NCBI RefSeq assembly: GCF_004762035.2
Contig: NZ_SIJK02000046.1
Span: forward strand, 1 to 40,069
Origin: Candidatus Chloroploca mongolica
Lineage (GTDB): Bacteria > Chloroflexota > Chloroflexia > Chloroflexales > Chloroflexaceae
Direction: 5' to 3'
DNA length: 40,069 bases
Shown: positions 15,043-26,000 of the stretch, piece by piece
Layout: each line of letters begins with the position of its first letter
How positions within the stretch are numbered: the stretch's first letter is position 1
The notes under the pieces: generated by a model
The model's input: the letters and a program-made list of their open reading frames with translations, nothing else
What the model was told of the DNA's origin: nothing
The model's database searches: none
Program-made: the position numbers and the translations under genes

Positions 15043-16005
15043 ATGTTTATTTCGACTGGTCAATTGCCTGCTGATGCACAGGTTCAGGCGCTTGTTGATG
15101 AGGCGTATGCACGGTTTCGCTTGCGTGACGAAGGCGAGAATGCACAGCATTATCCGGCTCTTGCCCGGGTGCCCCGTGATCTCTTTGGGATCTGTGTTGT
15201 CGGGGTCAATGGCAAGATCTATGCCGTTGGCGATGCCGAGGTCGAATTTACGATTATGAGTGTGGCCAAGCCGTTTGTGTTGGCGCTGGTTTGCCAGGCG
15301 CTTGGCCCCGAGGTGGTGCGCGAGAAGATCGGCGTCAATGCAACGGGTCTGCCTTTCAATTCGATCATGGCGGTTGAACTCCATGCGCAGCGCCTGACGA
15401 ATCCGATGGTCAACACAGGTGCGTTAGCGACAACCAGCCTGATCCCCGGGGCGACGGCGGAACTCAAATGGCAACATATCCAGGAGGGGCTGTCGGCGTT
15501 TGCCGGGCGTTCCTTGACGGTGAACGAAGAGGTTTATGCATCGGCGTCGGCAAGCAATCACCGCAACCGTGGGCTGGCCGCGTTTCTCTGGGGCTACGAC
15601 CGGCTCTATTTTGATGCGCCTGCGACGCTCGATCTTTATACGCGCCAGTCGTCACTCAATGTCACCACGAAAGATCTGGCGATCATGGGGGCGACGCTCG
15701 CTGATGGCGGGGTCAATCCGGTCACCGGGGTGCGGGTGATGGACGCAGGGGTATGTCGGTATGTACTGGCGGTGATGGCAACGTCCGGGATGTACGAGAC
15801 CTCGGGGGAGTGGTTGTATGCGACGGGCTTGCCTGGCAAGAGTGGCGTTGGGGGTGGCATTCTGACGATCGCACCGGGCAAAGGTGGGCTGGGTACCTTT
15901 GCGCCGCCGCTTGATGCGGCAGGCAACAGTGTCAAAGGCCAGTTGGTGGCGCACTTTCTTTCGGCGCAGCTTGGCCTCAATTTGTTTGCATCACAGCCTT
16001 TATGA
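15043..16005 (+). CDS. glsA: Glutaminase
   Basis: A 320-residue cytoplasmic enzyme that hydrolyses glutamine to glutamate and ammonia. The serine-dependent active site is present as S73-x-x-K76 (IMSVAKPF), with later conserved segments NPMVNTGALAT, NHRNRGLAAFL, YTRQSSLNVTTKDLAIMGATLADGG and KSGVGGGILTIAPGKGGLG. The length matches the 300-320 of the family. The ATG at 15043 is chosen because conserved sequence begins there; the open frame upstream runs into the divergent promoter region. The ribosome site is weak (GGGACG). It overlaps the RNase H gene by four bases. Confidence 0.93.
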   Translation: MFISTGQLPADAQVQALVDEAYARFRLRDEGENAQHYPALARVPRDLFGICVVGVNGKIYAVGDAEVEFTIMSVAKPFVLALVCQALGPEVVREKIGVNATGLPFNSIMAVELHAQRLTNPMVNTGALATTSLIPGATAELKWQHIQEGLSAFAGRSLTVNEEVYASASASNHRNRGLAAFLWGYDRLYFDAPATLDLYTRQSSLNVTTKDLAIMGATLADGGVNPVTGVRVMDAGVCRYVLAVMATSGMYETSGEWLYATGLPGKSGVGGGILTIAPGKGGLGTFAPPLDAAGNSVKGQLVAHFLSAQLGLNLFASQPL

Positions 16006-16817
16006 GCAAAAAGCATTTCTACGCGGTGGTCGCTGGGCATACGCCGGGCATCTATACGGCCTGGGCTGGGGCGAATGGGGCTGAGGCGCAGGTCAAAGGC
16101 TTTCCTGGCGCAATCTTCAAAGGGTTTGCCACCCATGCTGAAGCCAAGCGCTGGTACGAGCAGCGTGCCGACCGTGTTCGCCATAGCGCAGCGTCGACCA
16201 ATTTGGGAGGGAAGAAAGCCGCCCTGGCTCACCCTGGGGAGCCGGGGCGTGCCTCTGAGGCGGTCGGGGAGGAAGCTCCCCCGTCTGAGCCGACCCGTGC
16301 CTCCAGTTTCAACCCGAGCCTCCATGAAGAGGCGTTGGCGCAGGGCAAGGTGGTGCTTTACACCGATGGCGGGTGCCAGGGCAATCCTGGCAAAGGGAGT
16401 TACGGGGTGGTTCTGTTGTACAAAGATCACCGCAAGGAATTTTCGGCGGGGTATGCGTTTACGACAAATAATCGCATGGAGATCATGGCGTGCATTGCTG
16501 GCCTGAAGGCACTCCAAAAACCATCACACGTCGTCCTGTTTAGCGACTCAGCCTATGTGATCAACACCATGACGAAAGGCTGGGCCAAGCGATGGCGTGC
16601 CAACGGATGGCAACGCAAGGTAGAGGGCGAGCTTGTGCCGGCGCGCAATGCTGATCTCTGGCAAGCGATGCTGGATCTCTGTGATTATCACGAGGTCACA
16701 TTTGTGAAAGTGCGTGGTCATGCTGGCATCCCTGAGAACGAACGCTGCCACGAACTCGCCTCGCTGGCGATGGGGCAGGGTGATCTGTTGATTGATCATG
16801 GATTTGTTGGTGGATGA
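16002..16817 (+). CDS. rnhA: RNase H1-like protein with N-terminal hybrid-binding domain
   Basis: A 271-residue protein. Residues about 5-52 form the small RNase H1 hybrid-binding domain (FYAVVAGHTPGIYTAW, GFPGAIFKGFATHAEAKRWY) known from eukaryotic and some bacterial enzymes. A low-complexity linker runs to about 114, and the RNase HI domain from 116 to 262. Catalytic residues Asp122 (YTDGGCQGNPG), Glu160 (RMEIMACIAGL) and Asp182 (FSDSAYVI) are present, and His240 matches E. coli His124. The fourth carboxylate, E. coli Asp134, is His250 here (ENERCHELA). It cleaves RNA in RNA-DNA hybrids. It is coupled to glutaminase by a four-base overlap, with no obvious functional link. Confidence 0.9.
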   Translation: MSKKHFYAVVAGHTPGIYTAWAGANGAEAQVKGFPGAIFKGFATHAEAKRWYEQRADRVRHSAASTNLGGKKAALAHPGEPGRASEAVGEEAPPSEPTRASSFNPSLHEEALAQGKVVLYTDGGCQGNPGKGSYGVVLLYKDHRKEFSAGYAFTTNNRMEIMACIAGLKALQKPSHVVLFSDSAYVINTMTKGWAKRWRANGWQRKVEGELVPARNADLWQAMLDLCDYHEVTFVKVRGHAGIPENERCHELASLAMGQGDLLIDHGFVGG

Positions 16818-16877
16818 GATGCCGACGATCTGGCTTCGGCGGTGCTGCCGTTCCTCCGGCAGACAGCCCGTGCGTGA

Positions 16878-19800
16878 TTATGGTTGCTGCGGTGCTTGAG
16901 GGTGCGCATCGCCAGTGATCGAGTCGATCATTTTTATCAACGTCTTTAGGTTTACTGGTTTGCTCAGGTAGGCATTTGCGCCCGCCTGCAGACAGCGTTC
17001 CCGGTCGCCGGGCATAGTCAACGCGGTCAGCGCGATAATTGGTGTGTTTGCAAAGCGTACATTGGTGCGTAAACGTCGGGTCGCTTCCAAACCATCCATC
17101 ACTGGCATCTGGATATCCATCAAGATCAGGTCTGGCGTGATCGCCTCTGCCATTTGGATGGCTTCCAGGCCGTTTTCGGCGCTAACCACGTTGTAGCCAT
17201 AGCTTGCGAGAAAATCCTTGATCGTCATAACCGTCATCGCATGATCCTCGACCAGTAAGATCGTGCCCTGGTGCCTGGATGCAATGGGGGCGATCTTTAA
17301 GCCGTCGATGGGCGGGTGGGCAAGCGAGGATGCATTCTCCTCGCTCACCCAGGGCAAACTGACGGTGAAACAACTCCCCTGTCCAACGGCACTTTCGACT
17401 GCGATACTCCCGCCGTGCAACTCGACCAGGCGGCGCACCAGGGCCAGACCAAGCCCGGTACCCTCCTGTGCTCTGGTGAGACTACTATCGACCTGGGTAA
17501 AGGGATTGAAGAGTTTTGGTAGTTCATCGAGGGCAATACCGATACCGGTATCACGAATGACAAAGCGTACCAATTCCTGCTCGGCATCCCCGTGAATTTC
17601 AAGGGTCACCTTGCCGTTGGCTGGCGTAAATTTGACGGCATTGCTCAGCAGATTGACCAGGATTTGCTTTAGCCGGCGAGCGTCGGCGGTGATGATGAGC
17701 GGGTTCGATGCGGCGCGGTAGCTGACCTCGATGGCTTTCTTGAGCGCCATTTCTTTGATGAAGATCAGGCTGGCCTGGCACATATCGTTCGCGAGTACCG
17801 TTTCGAGGTTGAGATTGATCTTGCCCGCATCGATCTTCGCGAGATCGAGGATGTCGTTAATCAAGCTGAGCAGGTGTTGTCCACTGACTTGAATATTTTT
17901 AACATACAGCAGTTGTCTTTCATTAAGCGGGCCGCGCAGTCCTTCGTGGAGAACCTCTGCCATGCCCATGATGCTGTTGAGCGGGGTCCGCAGTTCATGG
18001 CTCATGTTTGCCAGGAAGGCGTCCTTGGCCTGGTTGGCATGCTTAAGCTCGGCGTTTGTGCGGTGCAACTCGGCGGTGCGTTCAGCCACGCGCTGTTCAA
18101 GCTCGGCATTGGAACGCTGGAGGTTCTGGAACAATTGTGCATTGTCAATGGCAATGGCAGCCTGGCCTGCCAGCGTTTCGAGAAATTCTAGCCAGCCCTG
18201 CTCGGGACACAGCGGCGTGCGGTGATAGACCTCGAGCACGCCTTTGATCTCGCCTTTGGCGATGAGGGGAACACCGTAGTAGTCAACAAACTCCTCGTTA
18301 GCAAGCCACCGAGCTTTGGAATCGTGACAATCTTCCTTCATCAAGCCCGTGAGATGGATCATTGTGCGTTCGAGCACAACGCGACCGGCATAGCCTTCAC
18401 CCAGTGTCAGATTCCTCATGCCGACGTTAGGCGAGCGAAACCCGCGATTGACGGTATGTTCGAGCACCTGGGTGTTGGGGGCGTACAAAAGGATCATGCC
18501 GGCATCCACCTTCAACTGCAAAAGAACCTGTTCGAGCACAACCTCAAGACTGATGCACAGGTCAAAGCTCGAGCTAATCGCGGTATCGATCTTACGCAGT
18601 CCGTTCAGGCGTCGCAATTGCAGGCGGATCTGTTCCTCCGCCGCTTTGCGCTCGGTGATGTCTTGCAGAATGCCGTGAATCTGTGGTTGGCCATAATCAT
18701 CGAAAACCCGCTCACCGATCGCCCAGATCACCCGAGTCTCGTTCGTGCCTCTGGGGTGGATTGCGAACTCCTCTTCGAAAGGCACCCCGTCTGCGACGAG
18801 CGCAAACAGACGTGTTGTGACGCGCTCGGCATATGCTTGCGCGAGCAGCGCGTAGATGGCGTCGTACGCCATCACGGCATCTGGAGGGAACCCGTATATG
18901 CGATTGACCTGCTCGGAGCCGCGGAATTCCATCGCCGCGGGATCGAATGTCCAGTGACCCATGCGACCCATGTGCTGCGCTTCACGGTAGCGATCGGTCA
19001 GCGTGCGGAGCGCAAGCTCGGACTGCTTCCGTTCGGTCACATCGCTGTCCCACCCCCGATAGCCGATGACGTTGCCATGCTCATCGTGCCTGGGCACACC
19101 GGCAGTTATGACCCAGATGACGCGGCCATCGCTGGTCAGGATGCGATTCTCATAATCCAAAAGGTCGTCGCCGACCAGCATAATGCGCAGAAAATCTTCT
19201 TTCAGCGAATCCCTCTCTTCAGGCGGCGCGAGATCGTAGAAGTGTTTCTTGCCGACGAGTTGGTCGGGGTGGTAGCCGAGGACACGTTCAACCAGAGGGC
19301 TGACAAACGTGTACAGGCCGTGCACGTTGACTTCCCAGGTGTAGGTGCCGCTCCGCGCCGCCACAACTTCATAACGTGCCTCACTCTCTTTCAGCGCAGC
19401 TTCTGCATAGGTGCGTTCGAGCAGCGCGAACATGATGTTGGCGAACATCTCGAGCCGGTTGATCGCCACCTCGGACATCGTTCGTTCCGTATTGGTGCTA
19501 AAAGCGAGTATGCCGATCAGGGTGCCATCGGGGTCTTTCAGTGGCACGTTGATGTTGTTTGTCACGCTGAGGTGAGTGTACACCTCCTTGTCGCGGGCCG
19601 CTTCCGTTGGTAACGCCGCAACATCGGTGATTGCCACGGTTGCGCCCGTCTTGCGTAGCTGCTCAAGCACCCACGGGAAGTACTCCTGGGCCTTGATCAC
19701 ATCAGGCAATGGCGGCCCGTTGTCCCGGTGATACATGTACTTCAGCACCATGGTCTCCGGATTGCTGCGTTCGGTGAGTTGCCAGATGGCCCCCATATCC

Positions 19801-21170
19801 AGGTCGACGCACTCACAGATGCGTTGCAGCGCATGCTCGATCTCCCTGGCGCAGTGCTCGGCATCGACGCTGACAAAGCGAGCAGCGAGGTCGGCTACCA
19901 GGGTCTCGATGCGTAGCCGCTCGTGCAGTTCGTCTTCAGCCACCTTCCTTGCGGTGATGTCACGCACCACGCCTTCTGTGCCGATGATGTGACCATTCTC
20001 GTCGCGCAAAAGTCTTGCGTTCATCGAAGCCCAGAAGGTCGACCCGTCTGAGCGGCGCGCCTGAACCACCCAGTCGGTAACGGAGTCGTGCTTCTGCAAC
20101 TCGTTGAGCAGCGTTTCGCGTTGTGCTCCATCCGCATACAGTTCCTGGGCATCTATGCCGATCATGTGCGCAGCCGAGCTGTAGCCATACATGGATGGGG
20201 CGGCAGGATTCACGAAGGTGAATTGTCCGGACGTGTCGGCTCGGAAGTAGGCATCCTGGAGATTGGCAAGGATGCCGCTCAGCAACGCTTCGCGCTCCCG
20301 GATGTTTTTTTCCACCAGCACCCGCTCGGTGATGTCCCGAATATAGCCGTGCCAGAGGACGCTTCCGTCGGGCAGAGTCATGGGTGTAGCCATACCCTCG
20401 ACCCAGATGGTTCGCCCGTCCGGGTGGTTGACACGATACTCGGCATGCCAATCGTTGAGCGTCCGGGCCGACGTTTCAACACTCGCGGCAACGCGCTCCC
20501 GATCTTCAGGATGGATCACGCCGAGCACAGGCGTGGCGTCGTGGGCAACCTGCTCGGGGGTAACACCATAGATATCGCGGATGCCCGCAGTGGCGTAGGG
20601 GAAATAGGCGCTTCCGTCGGGTCGGCGGCAGTACTGATAGAGGACGCCGGGGACATGCTTTGCCAATAACTCCAGACGACTAAAGGCCTCCTGCAGGGCT
20701 TCTTCGGATCGCTTCACATCGGTCACATCGCGGGCGATGCCAAGATACCCTGTGATTGCGCCGTTGGCATCGCGCAGTGCGGAGCCATTGGAAACATGCC
20801 AGCGCCAGGTACCGTCCCGATGCTGAACTCGGTATTGCACGCCGCTTTGCTTCGCGCCAGTTGTAAGCGTTTTCTCCAGAAACTCGCGGCAGAGGTGCAC
20901 ATCTTCAGGATGGACGTACGGTTCGAAGGAACGGCCAAGCGCTTCTTCCGCCGGCTCGCCCATAAATTCGCGCCAGTTTGGGGAAACATACGTGAATAGT
21001 CCCGCCGAGGAGACCGCGTAGATAATGTCGTTGGCATGCTCGATGAATGAGCGGAAGCGTTCATAGCTTGCCCACGGTTCTGCTGCTAACCGTTTGTCCT
21101 CGGTGATATTCATGTTCGTACCGGGTGAAGGCTCAAGCAACTCCTTGCTATCGTCGAGATTATTTTGCAT
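16878..21170 (-). CDS. Soluble multi-PAS/GAF hybrid histidine kinase
   Basis: A 1430-residue cytoplasmic sensor with no transmembrane segment. In order: three PAS/PAC units (about 40-155, 165-285, 295-410), a GAF domain (about 420-585), two more PAS units (about 600-715, 735-845), a second GAF (about 860-1010), a coiled coil, HisKA with phosphoacceptor His1058 (FLANMSHELRTPLNSIMGMA), HATPase_c (LVNLLSNAVKFTP, RDTGIGI, GTGLGLALVRRL) and a C-terminal receiver with phosphoacceptor Asp1352 (LILMDIQMPVMDG). The ATG at 21170 has AGGAA at about eight bases; an in-frame TTG 14 codons earlier is less likely. No histidine phosphotransfer partner or output regulator is adjacent. It starts 45 bases after the glycosidase stop codon on the same strand. 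Confidence 0.95.
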   Translation of the reverse strand: MQNNLDDSKELLEPSPGTNMNITEDKRLAAEPWASYERFRSFIEHANDIIYAVSSAGLFTYVSPNWREFMGEPAEEALGRSFEPYVHPEDVHLCREFLEKTLTTGAKQSGVQYRVQHRDGTWRWHVSNGSALRDANGAITGYLGIARDVTDVKRSEEALQEAFSRLELLAKHVPGVLYQYCRRPDGSAYFPYATAGIRDIYGVTPEQVAHDATPVLGVIHPEDRERVAASVETSARTLNDWHAEYRVNHPDGRTIWVEGMATPMTLPDGSVLWHGYIRDITERVLVEKNIREREALLSGILANLQDAYFRADTSGQFTFVNPAAPSMYGYSSAAHMIGIDAQELYADGAQRETLLNELQKHDSVTDWVVQARRSDGSTFWASMNARLLRDENGHIIGTEGVVRDITARKVAEDELHERLRIETLVADLAARFVSVDAEHCAREIEHALQRICECVDLDMGAIWQLTERSNPETMVLKYMYHRDNGPPLPDVIKAQEYFPWVLEQLRKTGATVAITDVAALPTEAARDKEVYTHLSVTNNINVPLKDPDGTLIGILAFSTNTERTMSEVAINRLEMFANIMFALLERTYAEAALKESEARYEVVAARSGTYTWEVNVHGLYTFVSPLVERVLGYHPDQLVGKKHFYDLAPPEERDSLKEDFLRIMLVGDDLLDYENRILTSDGRVIWVITAGVPRHDEHGNVIGYRGWDSDVTERKQSELALRTLTDRYREAQHMGRMGHWTFDPAAMEFRGSEQVNRIYGFPPDAVMAYDAIYALLAQAYAERVTTRLFALVADGVPFEEEFAIHPRGTNETRVIWAIGERVFDDYGQPQIHGILQDITERKAAEEQIRLQLRRLNGLRKIDTAISSSFDLCISLEVVLEQVLLQLKVDAGMILLYAPNTQVLEHTVNRGFRSPNVGMRNLTLGEGYAGRVVLERTMIHLTGLMKEDCHDSKARWLANEEFVDYYGVPLIAKGEIKGVLEVYHRTPLCPEQGWLEFLETLAGQAAIAIDNAQLFQNLQRSNAELEQRVAERTAELHRTNAELKHANQAKDAFLANMSHELRTPLNSIMGMAEVLHEGLRGPLNERQLLYVKNIQVSGQHLLSLINDILDLAKIDAGKINLNLETVLANDMCQASLIFIKEMALKKAIEVSYRAASNPLIITADARRLKQILVNLLSNAVKFTPANGKVTLEIHGDAEQELVRFVIRDTGIGIALDELPKLFNPFTQVDSSLTRAQEGTGLGLALVRRLVELHGGSIAVESAVGQGSCFTVSLPWVSEENASSLAHPPIDGLKIAPIASRHQGTILLVEDHAMTVMTIKDFLASYGYNVVSAENGLEAIQMAEAITPDLILMDIQMPVMDGLEATRRLRTNVRFANTPIIALTALTMPGDRERCLQAGANAYLSKPVNLKTLIKMIDSITGDAHPQAPQQP

Positions 21171-21215
21171 GATGTCGTTCCTGATCCCCCTGCTTGCGCC
21201 TGGAATGCTCAATCA

Positions 21216-23006
21216 CTAGCGCTGATGCCACAGGTACACCGGCGCACTCCCCACGTCGATCCGCATCTGCCCGCCCTGAGCTTCGATGGTGCGCAGGTTA
21301 CCCGAGCGATCAATGATGCGCCCGCTGTTCGCCCGCGTTGCCAGGTTGACCCACGCCCCCGGCGGCGACCAGAGAATGTCGAGGGCTTCGTTGCCCCGTT
21401 GGAGGCGTAGATCATACACCTCGTAGCCGGTGATGACTGTGAGATCATCGAGCCAGATGGTTCCGCTGCCAACAAAGTTGTCCACAATGTCGTCAAAGAC
21501 AAGTGTGACGAGTGAGGCTGGAAAATCGACCCGTCGATTCCCGCCTGGGACGATGACGTTGCCTGGTTCGACTTCGCCCAGGATCGGGACACGCAGAAAG
21601 TGCCAGCCTGGTGCCCCCGCCGGGCCAAGCACGAATTGCAAGACTTCGCCTTCGGCATCGCGGATCAAGACCTTCAGATTGTGCGGGCTGCCATCTCCAT
21701 AGACCCATACGCCGACGGCATAGGGTTCGCCGAGAAGCGGCAACGCTGGTTGCCGTTCGAAAGCGACGTAATCATTGCCCGTCGTCGCAAAATTATAGCT
21801 CAGTTCTGCCCCGCCCCGCCCACTCCGCGCACGGCTGCTTGGGCGCAGCGTGCCGTTGGGTTCGCTGACCCGCTGCCAGGTGGCGAACGCTTCAAAGGTA
21901 TCAACCACGTTCATCTGAAAAAGATCACGCCTGCTCACATACGTTGCCCCGGCTAGTTGCTGGTTGAGGGTGCGCAAAGCGTCAAAGGCCGGTTTCCGTG
22001 ATCGGTAGTCGGTGCGCCCACTGCCATATCTGATCAGGCCATAGGGGTTGTGCGCGTCATCCTTGAAGCTGTACCAGAAGATCTTCTCGACCCCCGCTTC
22101 CCAGAGCATCAGGTTGGCCCGGACAAGGTAATCGGCCTGCATCTGCTCGTTGGTGCGCCCCATCGCGTCGCGGTCGCCTGGCCCACTCGCCCAGCCTACC
22201 TCGGTGACCCAGATGGGCTTCTGTCCGTGCTGGGTGGCAACGGCGCGGACATCCGTGAGCGCTGCCGCCAGGTTGCCATCCTCGGGCCCGTACGGATCGA
22301 CGTACGGGTGGATTGCCAGGACATCAAAGCTGTTCCAGCCACCCTGCGCCGCTACTTCGCGCAAGAACGTCGTGTCGTAGGGGTTGATCCCGCCAATCAG
22401 AATCGTTGCACTCGGATCAGCGGCGCGAATGGCAGTGGCTGTTTTGATCAAAAGCCGCGTGTAGGCCGCAGCATCAGGTGTGGGCCGCCAGAAGATCGGG
22501 TGATCCGGCTCGTTCCAGATTTCCCAATGATTGACATAACGACGGTAACGCGTAACGACACGCTGGGCGTACGCAGCGAAGGCGTCGGGATCAGGGGCGT
22601 AGTATGAGACATCGTTGCTCGGGTCGCCTGGGTACGGGGTTGCCCAGCCGACCGAAGGACCCAGGACGCCAAGGACGTTGATGTTGCGACTCAACAGTGC
22701 CCGCATCGCCGCGTCGGTAAAAGTCCAGTCCCAGACGTCGGGCTGTGGTTGGACACGGTGCCAGTGAAAATCTTCGCGCACCCACGTGACGCCTAGTTCG
22801 CTCACCAGCGCCGCTGGAATGTCCATCGTGGTTGCGTCGGGATAACGGGTGGCCAGATGGGTATTGAGTCCGAAGACCGCTGGCCCCGTGGGGCCATGTA
22901 CTGGAACTGAGGTTCGCTGCGCATGGCTTGTCACCGGGATTATGCTCCCGATCAGCAGCGCTGCAATGAAGATTATCAGGCTCCACCGCCACAGGTGTTG
23001 TCGCAT
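21216..23006 (-). CDS. Secreted clan-A glycoside hydrolase (GH39/GH5-like)
   Basis: A 596-residue exported protein. A signal peptide covers residues 1-30 (SLIIFIAALLIGSIIP then SHAQ). A TIM-barrel domain from about 43 to 345 carries the clan-A features: acid/base Glu166 in WEIWNEPDHP and nucleophile Glu269 in IWVTEVGWAS, with LGVTWVREDFHWHRVQP near the start, as in GH39-type enzymes. Residues about 400-530 look like a beta-sandwich carbohydrate-binding or similar module, and a small beta-rich segment ends the protein. The substrate is not evident. GGAGA precedes the ATG. It lies between the macroglobulin-like and kinase genes on one strand. Confidence 0.88.
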   Translation of the reverse strand: MRQHLWRWSLIIFIAALLIGSIIPVTSHAQRTSVPVHGPTGPAVFGLNTHLATRYPDATTMDIPAALVSELGVTWVREDFHWHRVQPQPDVWDWTFTDAAMRALLSRNINVLGVLGPSVGWATPYPGDPSNDVSYYAPDPDAFAAYAQRVVTRYRRYVNHWEIWNEPDHPIFWRPTPDAAAYTRLLIKTATAIRAADPSATILIGGINPYDTTFLREVAAQGGWNSFDVLAIHPYVDPYGPEDGNLAAALTDVRAVATQHGQKPIWVTEVGWASGPGDRDAMGRTNEQMQADYLVRANLMLWEAGVEKIFWYSFKDDAHNPYGLIRYGSGRTDYRSRKPAFDALRTLNQQLAGATYVSRRDLFQMNVVDTFEAFATWQRVSEPNGTLRPSSRARSGRGGAELSYNFATTGNDYVAFERQPALPLLGEPYAVGVWVYGDGSPHNLKVLIRDAEGEVLQFVLGPAGAPGWHFLRVPILGEVEPGNVIVPGGNRRVDFPASLVTLVFDDIVDNFVGSGTIWLDDLTVITGYEVYDLRLQRGNEALDILWSPPGAWVNLATRANSGRIIDRSGNLRTIEAQGGQMRIDVGSAPVYLWHQR

Positions 23007-23070
23007 GGTTTCTTCTCTCCAGGATGTTCACTACCCGCGTTCCGAGGAACTGCGTAGCGAGTCCATAGTT

Positions 23071-26000
23071 TCACGGGGCAAGCGTAAGTACTTCGTCAGT
23101 CGTTACTTTCACCCCTGCTTCAGGTTCGTAGAGGACTTCAAGTTGCGCTTCGGGGCCGCTGTAACGCCCGGCAAGACGGGCTCGCCCCGTGAGCGTGTGG
23201 GTGTAGACCCCCGGTACAAGGTTGGTGCCGCCGAGCCGAATGATCTGTCCGTCGCGGCTCGTTGCTGCGGCGTGGATCCACGGTGCTTGCGCTGATAGGC
23301 CGAGCGGCTCGATGCCGGCAGGAAATTTGACGCGCAGGTCGGCCCGCAAGGTCGGTTGGATAATGACGGTCGTTAGTCTGATGCTGATCAATTGGCCTAC
23401 CTGAAGGTTGGCGGAATCGAGTGGTGCGCCATTGGTCGGGTCAAGCAACGTTTGCTCGAGGACAAACAGGCGAGCCTTGTCGGTCTGCACGACTGGAAGC
23501 AGTTGATACGCCAAGAGGTATGGCTCGTCACGCGATGTTGTTATGCGTAGTTCAGGCTGTGAGGCTAGCCCAGTTCTGTCAAGCGCAGTACGTACCGTTC
23601 GTGTTACGGTTGCAGCGGTGTCAAGCACTGGTACGCCATCAAGGGTGAGGCGCACCGAGGTTGCCTCGGTCGCCGGTGACCCTGGAAGCAAGGCAACGGC
23701 CACCCGTGCCGCATCATACGCACTCGGCCATCCCCTGGAGGTCCAGGCTTCCAGGAGGGCTTGGCTGGCCCCTGGCAGATCGGCCGATCCAGGCCGCCGA
23801 TTGCGCAAGGCCTGGGTGACAGCACCAGTGATGGCGCTGGGGCTACGTGGAAGCGCACTGGGCTGTTCGCTGTTCCAGTGAATCGCTGCGATGGCACCGG
23901 GGCGCGCTGGTTCACGCACTGCCAGGCTGCCGAGCCGGTCGATCAGCGGGGCGGCCTGATTGACTGGCAAGGTCAGCGCCAGAAACGCCAACCCATCGGC
24001 CTCGAGCGCTTCGTTGCGCAATGCTCCGATCTCTGGATCGCTTCGTCCAGCCCGATGCAGCACATAGGTGAGATACGCCCGGGTGTCGATATCCACGGTT
24101 GAGCTGACCCGTCCCAGGTAGCTGATTGCCCGCAGGTCGGGTGGGCGCGTATCGTTGAGCAACGTGCGCACGGCGAGTTGCGCTTCGAGGGCAAAAGCCG
24201 TCACAAAGGGATCCGAGGCTGTCCCGGGCCACCATCCCCAGCCCCCATCACTCGCTTGCGCCCCCTCGAGCTCGGCCAGCGCAGTACGCGCCACGTCGGC
24301 CCACAGGCGCGTTTCGGCCTCATCATTGCTACTGGCCAGCCCTGCGGCAATCAGGGCAAGCGCGGCCACTTCTTCGTTGGAACGGTCGCTGATCTGGACG
24401 AGCGCTTCGGCCTGGGTGGCAAGCGCGGCCCGTAGACCAGGCGCAAAGGCTAGCACAAGCCGCTCGCTCTCGCCAAGGTCAACCCGTGTCGTCAGGGCTC
24501 CCCTCCTTGCCAGCGTGATGTTCTGCTGGGGGAGATCGGGGAGCAACGTGGCCTGGGTGAGCGTATGTTCAAGTCGTTCGCGCAGGTCGTCACTGGTGAT
24601 CTGGAAGCCGACGCTCCCCTCGTGCGCCTGATCTTCCAGGCTTGCCTGCCACGCCAGCGCGGTCGCTTCGCCGGGGGCCAGGCTGATCGTCAGTCCACCT
24701 GCACTGGCCGGGGCCAGTTCGAGAGCGCTGGTGGCGACTCGCAGGGTGAGCGTGCGGCTGAAGGGGCTCGTATTGGTAAGCGCAAGATCGATCTGAGCTT
24801 CATCGGTTGGCCCCAGGATGACTGGTGCGATCAGCCGGGTTGCAATCGGCAGAGTCGTGGTAAGCGTTGTCGCGTCGGCAACAGGACGTGCGTTTGACCC
24901 GAAGGCATACGCAGTGAGCCGCCACGTCCCGGCGGTGGTCGGCGCATCAACTGCCCCCGCTAATACCGCCTCTCCCTCTGGGCGTAAGGCGGGGCCAAGT
25001 TGGTAGCCCGGCGGCATCAATTGTGGTTGGGGCGCATTGAGGCGTGCCGGGGCCACGGTTTCGCCCTGTGGGGGAACCGCAGCGATCACTGGAGCCAGCG
25101 ACGGTTCGGGCGCAAAGACGCGCAGGTCAGCCTCGTTGGGCAGTTGCTCGGCTGCCCCGAGCGTTACCAGGAGGCCGGAGGCAGCCTGGCCCTGGCCTGC
25201 GATAGTCGTAAGCGTGAGCGCAACTGACGCCCCGGGGCGCACCTCGGTGAGACTGGAGGCAATGCGTACATCCCGTGCGGCTTCTTCCCCATCCACCAAC
25301 AGACGTGTTGTTCCGGCAAGATAGGTGCTGCCTGTGTCAATCACTGCCCCGATGACGATGCCCGGGGCCATCGCTGCCGTGATCGGGAGATTAAAGACCT
25401 GTCCGGGTTGCGCTGTCAGTACTTCGACCTGCTGCAACCCATCGCCCGCGATAGTCAACAGGATGTTGCCTTGACTGACCGGAGCAGCGATCAACAGCCG
25501 GGCAAGATCGCCGGGCTGATACCGCTCACGATCCGTCACCAGCGCGAACCTGCGCTCATTTGTACTCCACCCGATGAAGCGTTGTCCATAGACCCAGAGT
25601 GGTTGCTGGTGGGTGACGGTGCCGCTCCGCACGAGCACATTGTATTCACCAGGATTCAGTTGCACCAGTTCGGTGCTGGCGAGGCCAGCAGCGTCGCTCA
25701 CCATCTGGCGGGTCAAGATCGGGGCAGTTGCGTTGCCTGCCCGCAAGACTTCGAGTTGCACCGGGACATTCGCGACAGCCTGACCACGCCCATCGCGTAC
25801 CAGGACTTCGACCTGGCTGCGCTGGTCGGTTGCCACAAGGCGGCGCGGTAGGCGCAGCGCAAGATTGTTGCGGCCTGGCGTAAGCACACCTTCGACCATG
25901 ACAGGCTCAGGCTGACCATCTATGGTAACGAGCAGCACATAGGTCATTGCGTGCAACCCTTCGCCAGATGTTGGCAGACTCAACTTCAGACGCCCCTGGG

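Noticed and set aside
16845-16862. CTGCCG/CGGCAG stem between rnhA and the hybrid kinase considered as a terminator
   Set aside because: Six base pairs without a T run is too weak to call.
18222-19613. A 463-codon open frame antisense to the hybrid histidine kinase
   Set aside because: It is a composition artefact opposite clear PAS and GAF domains.
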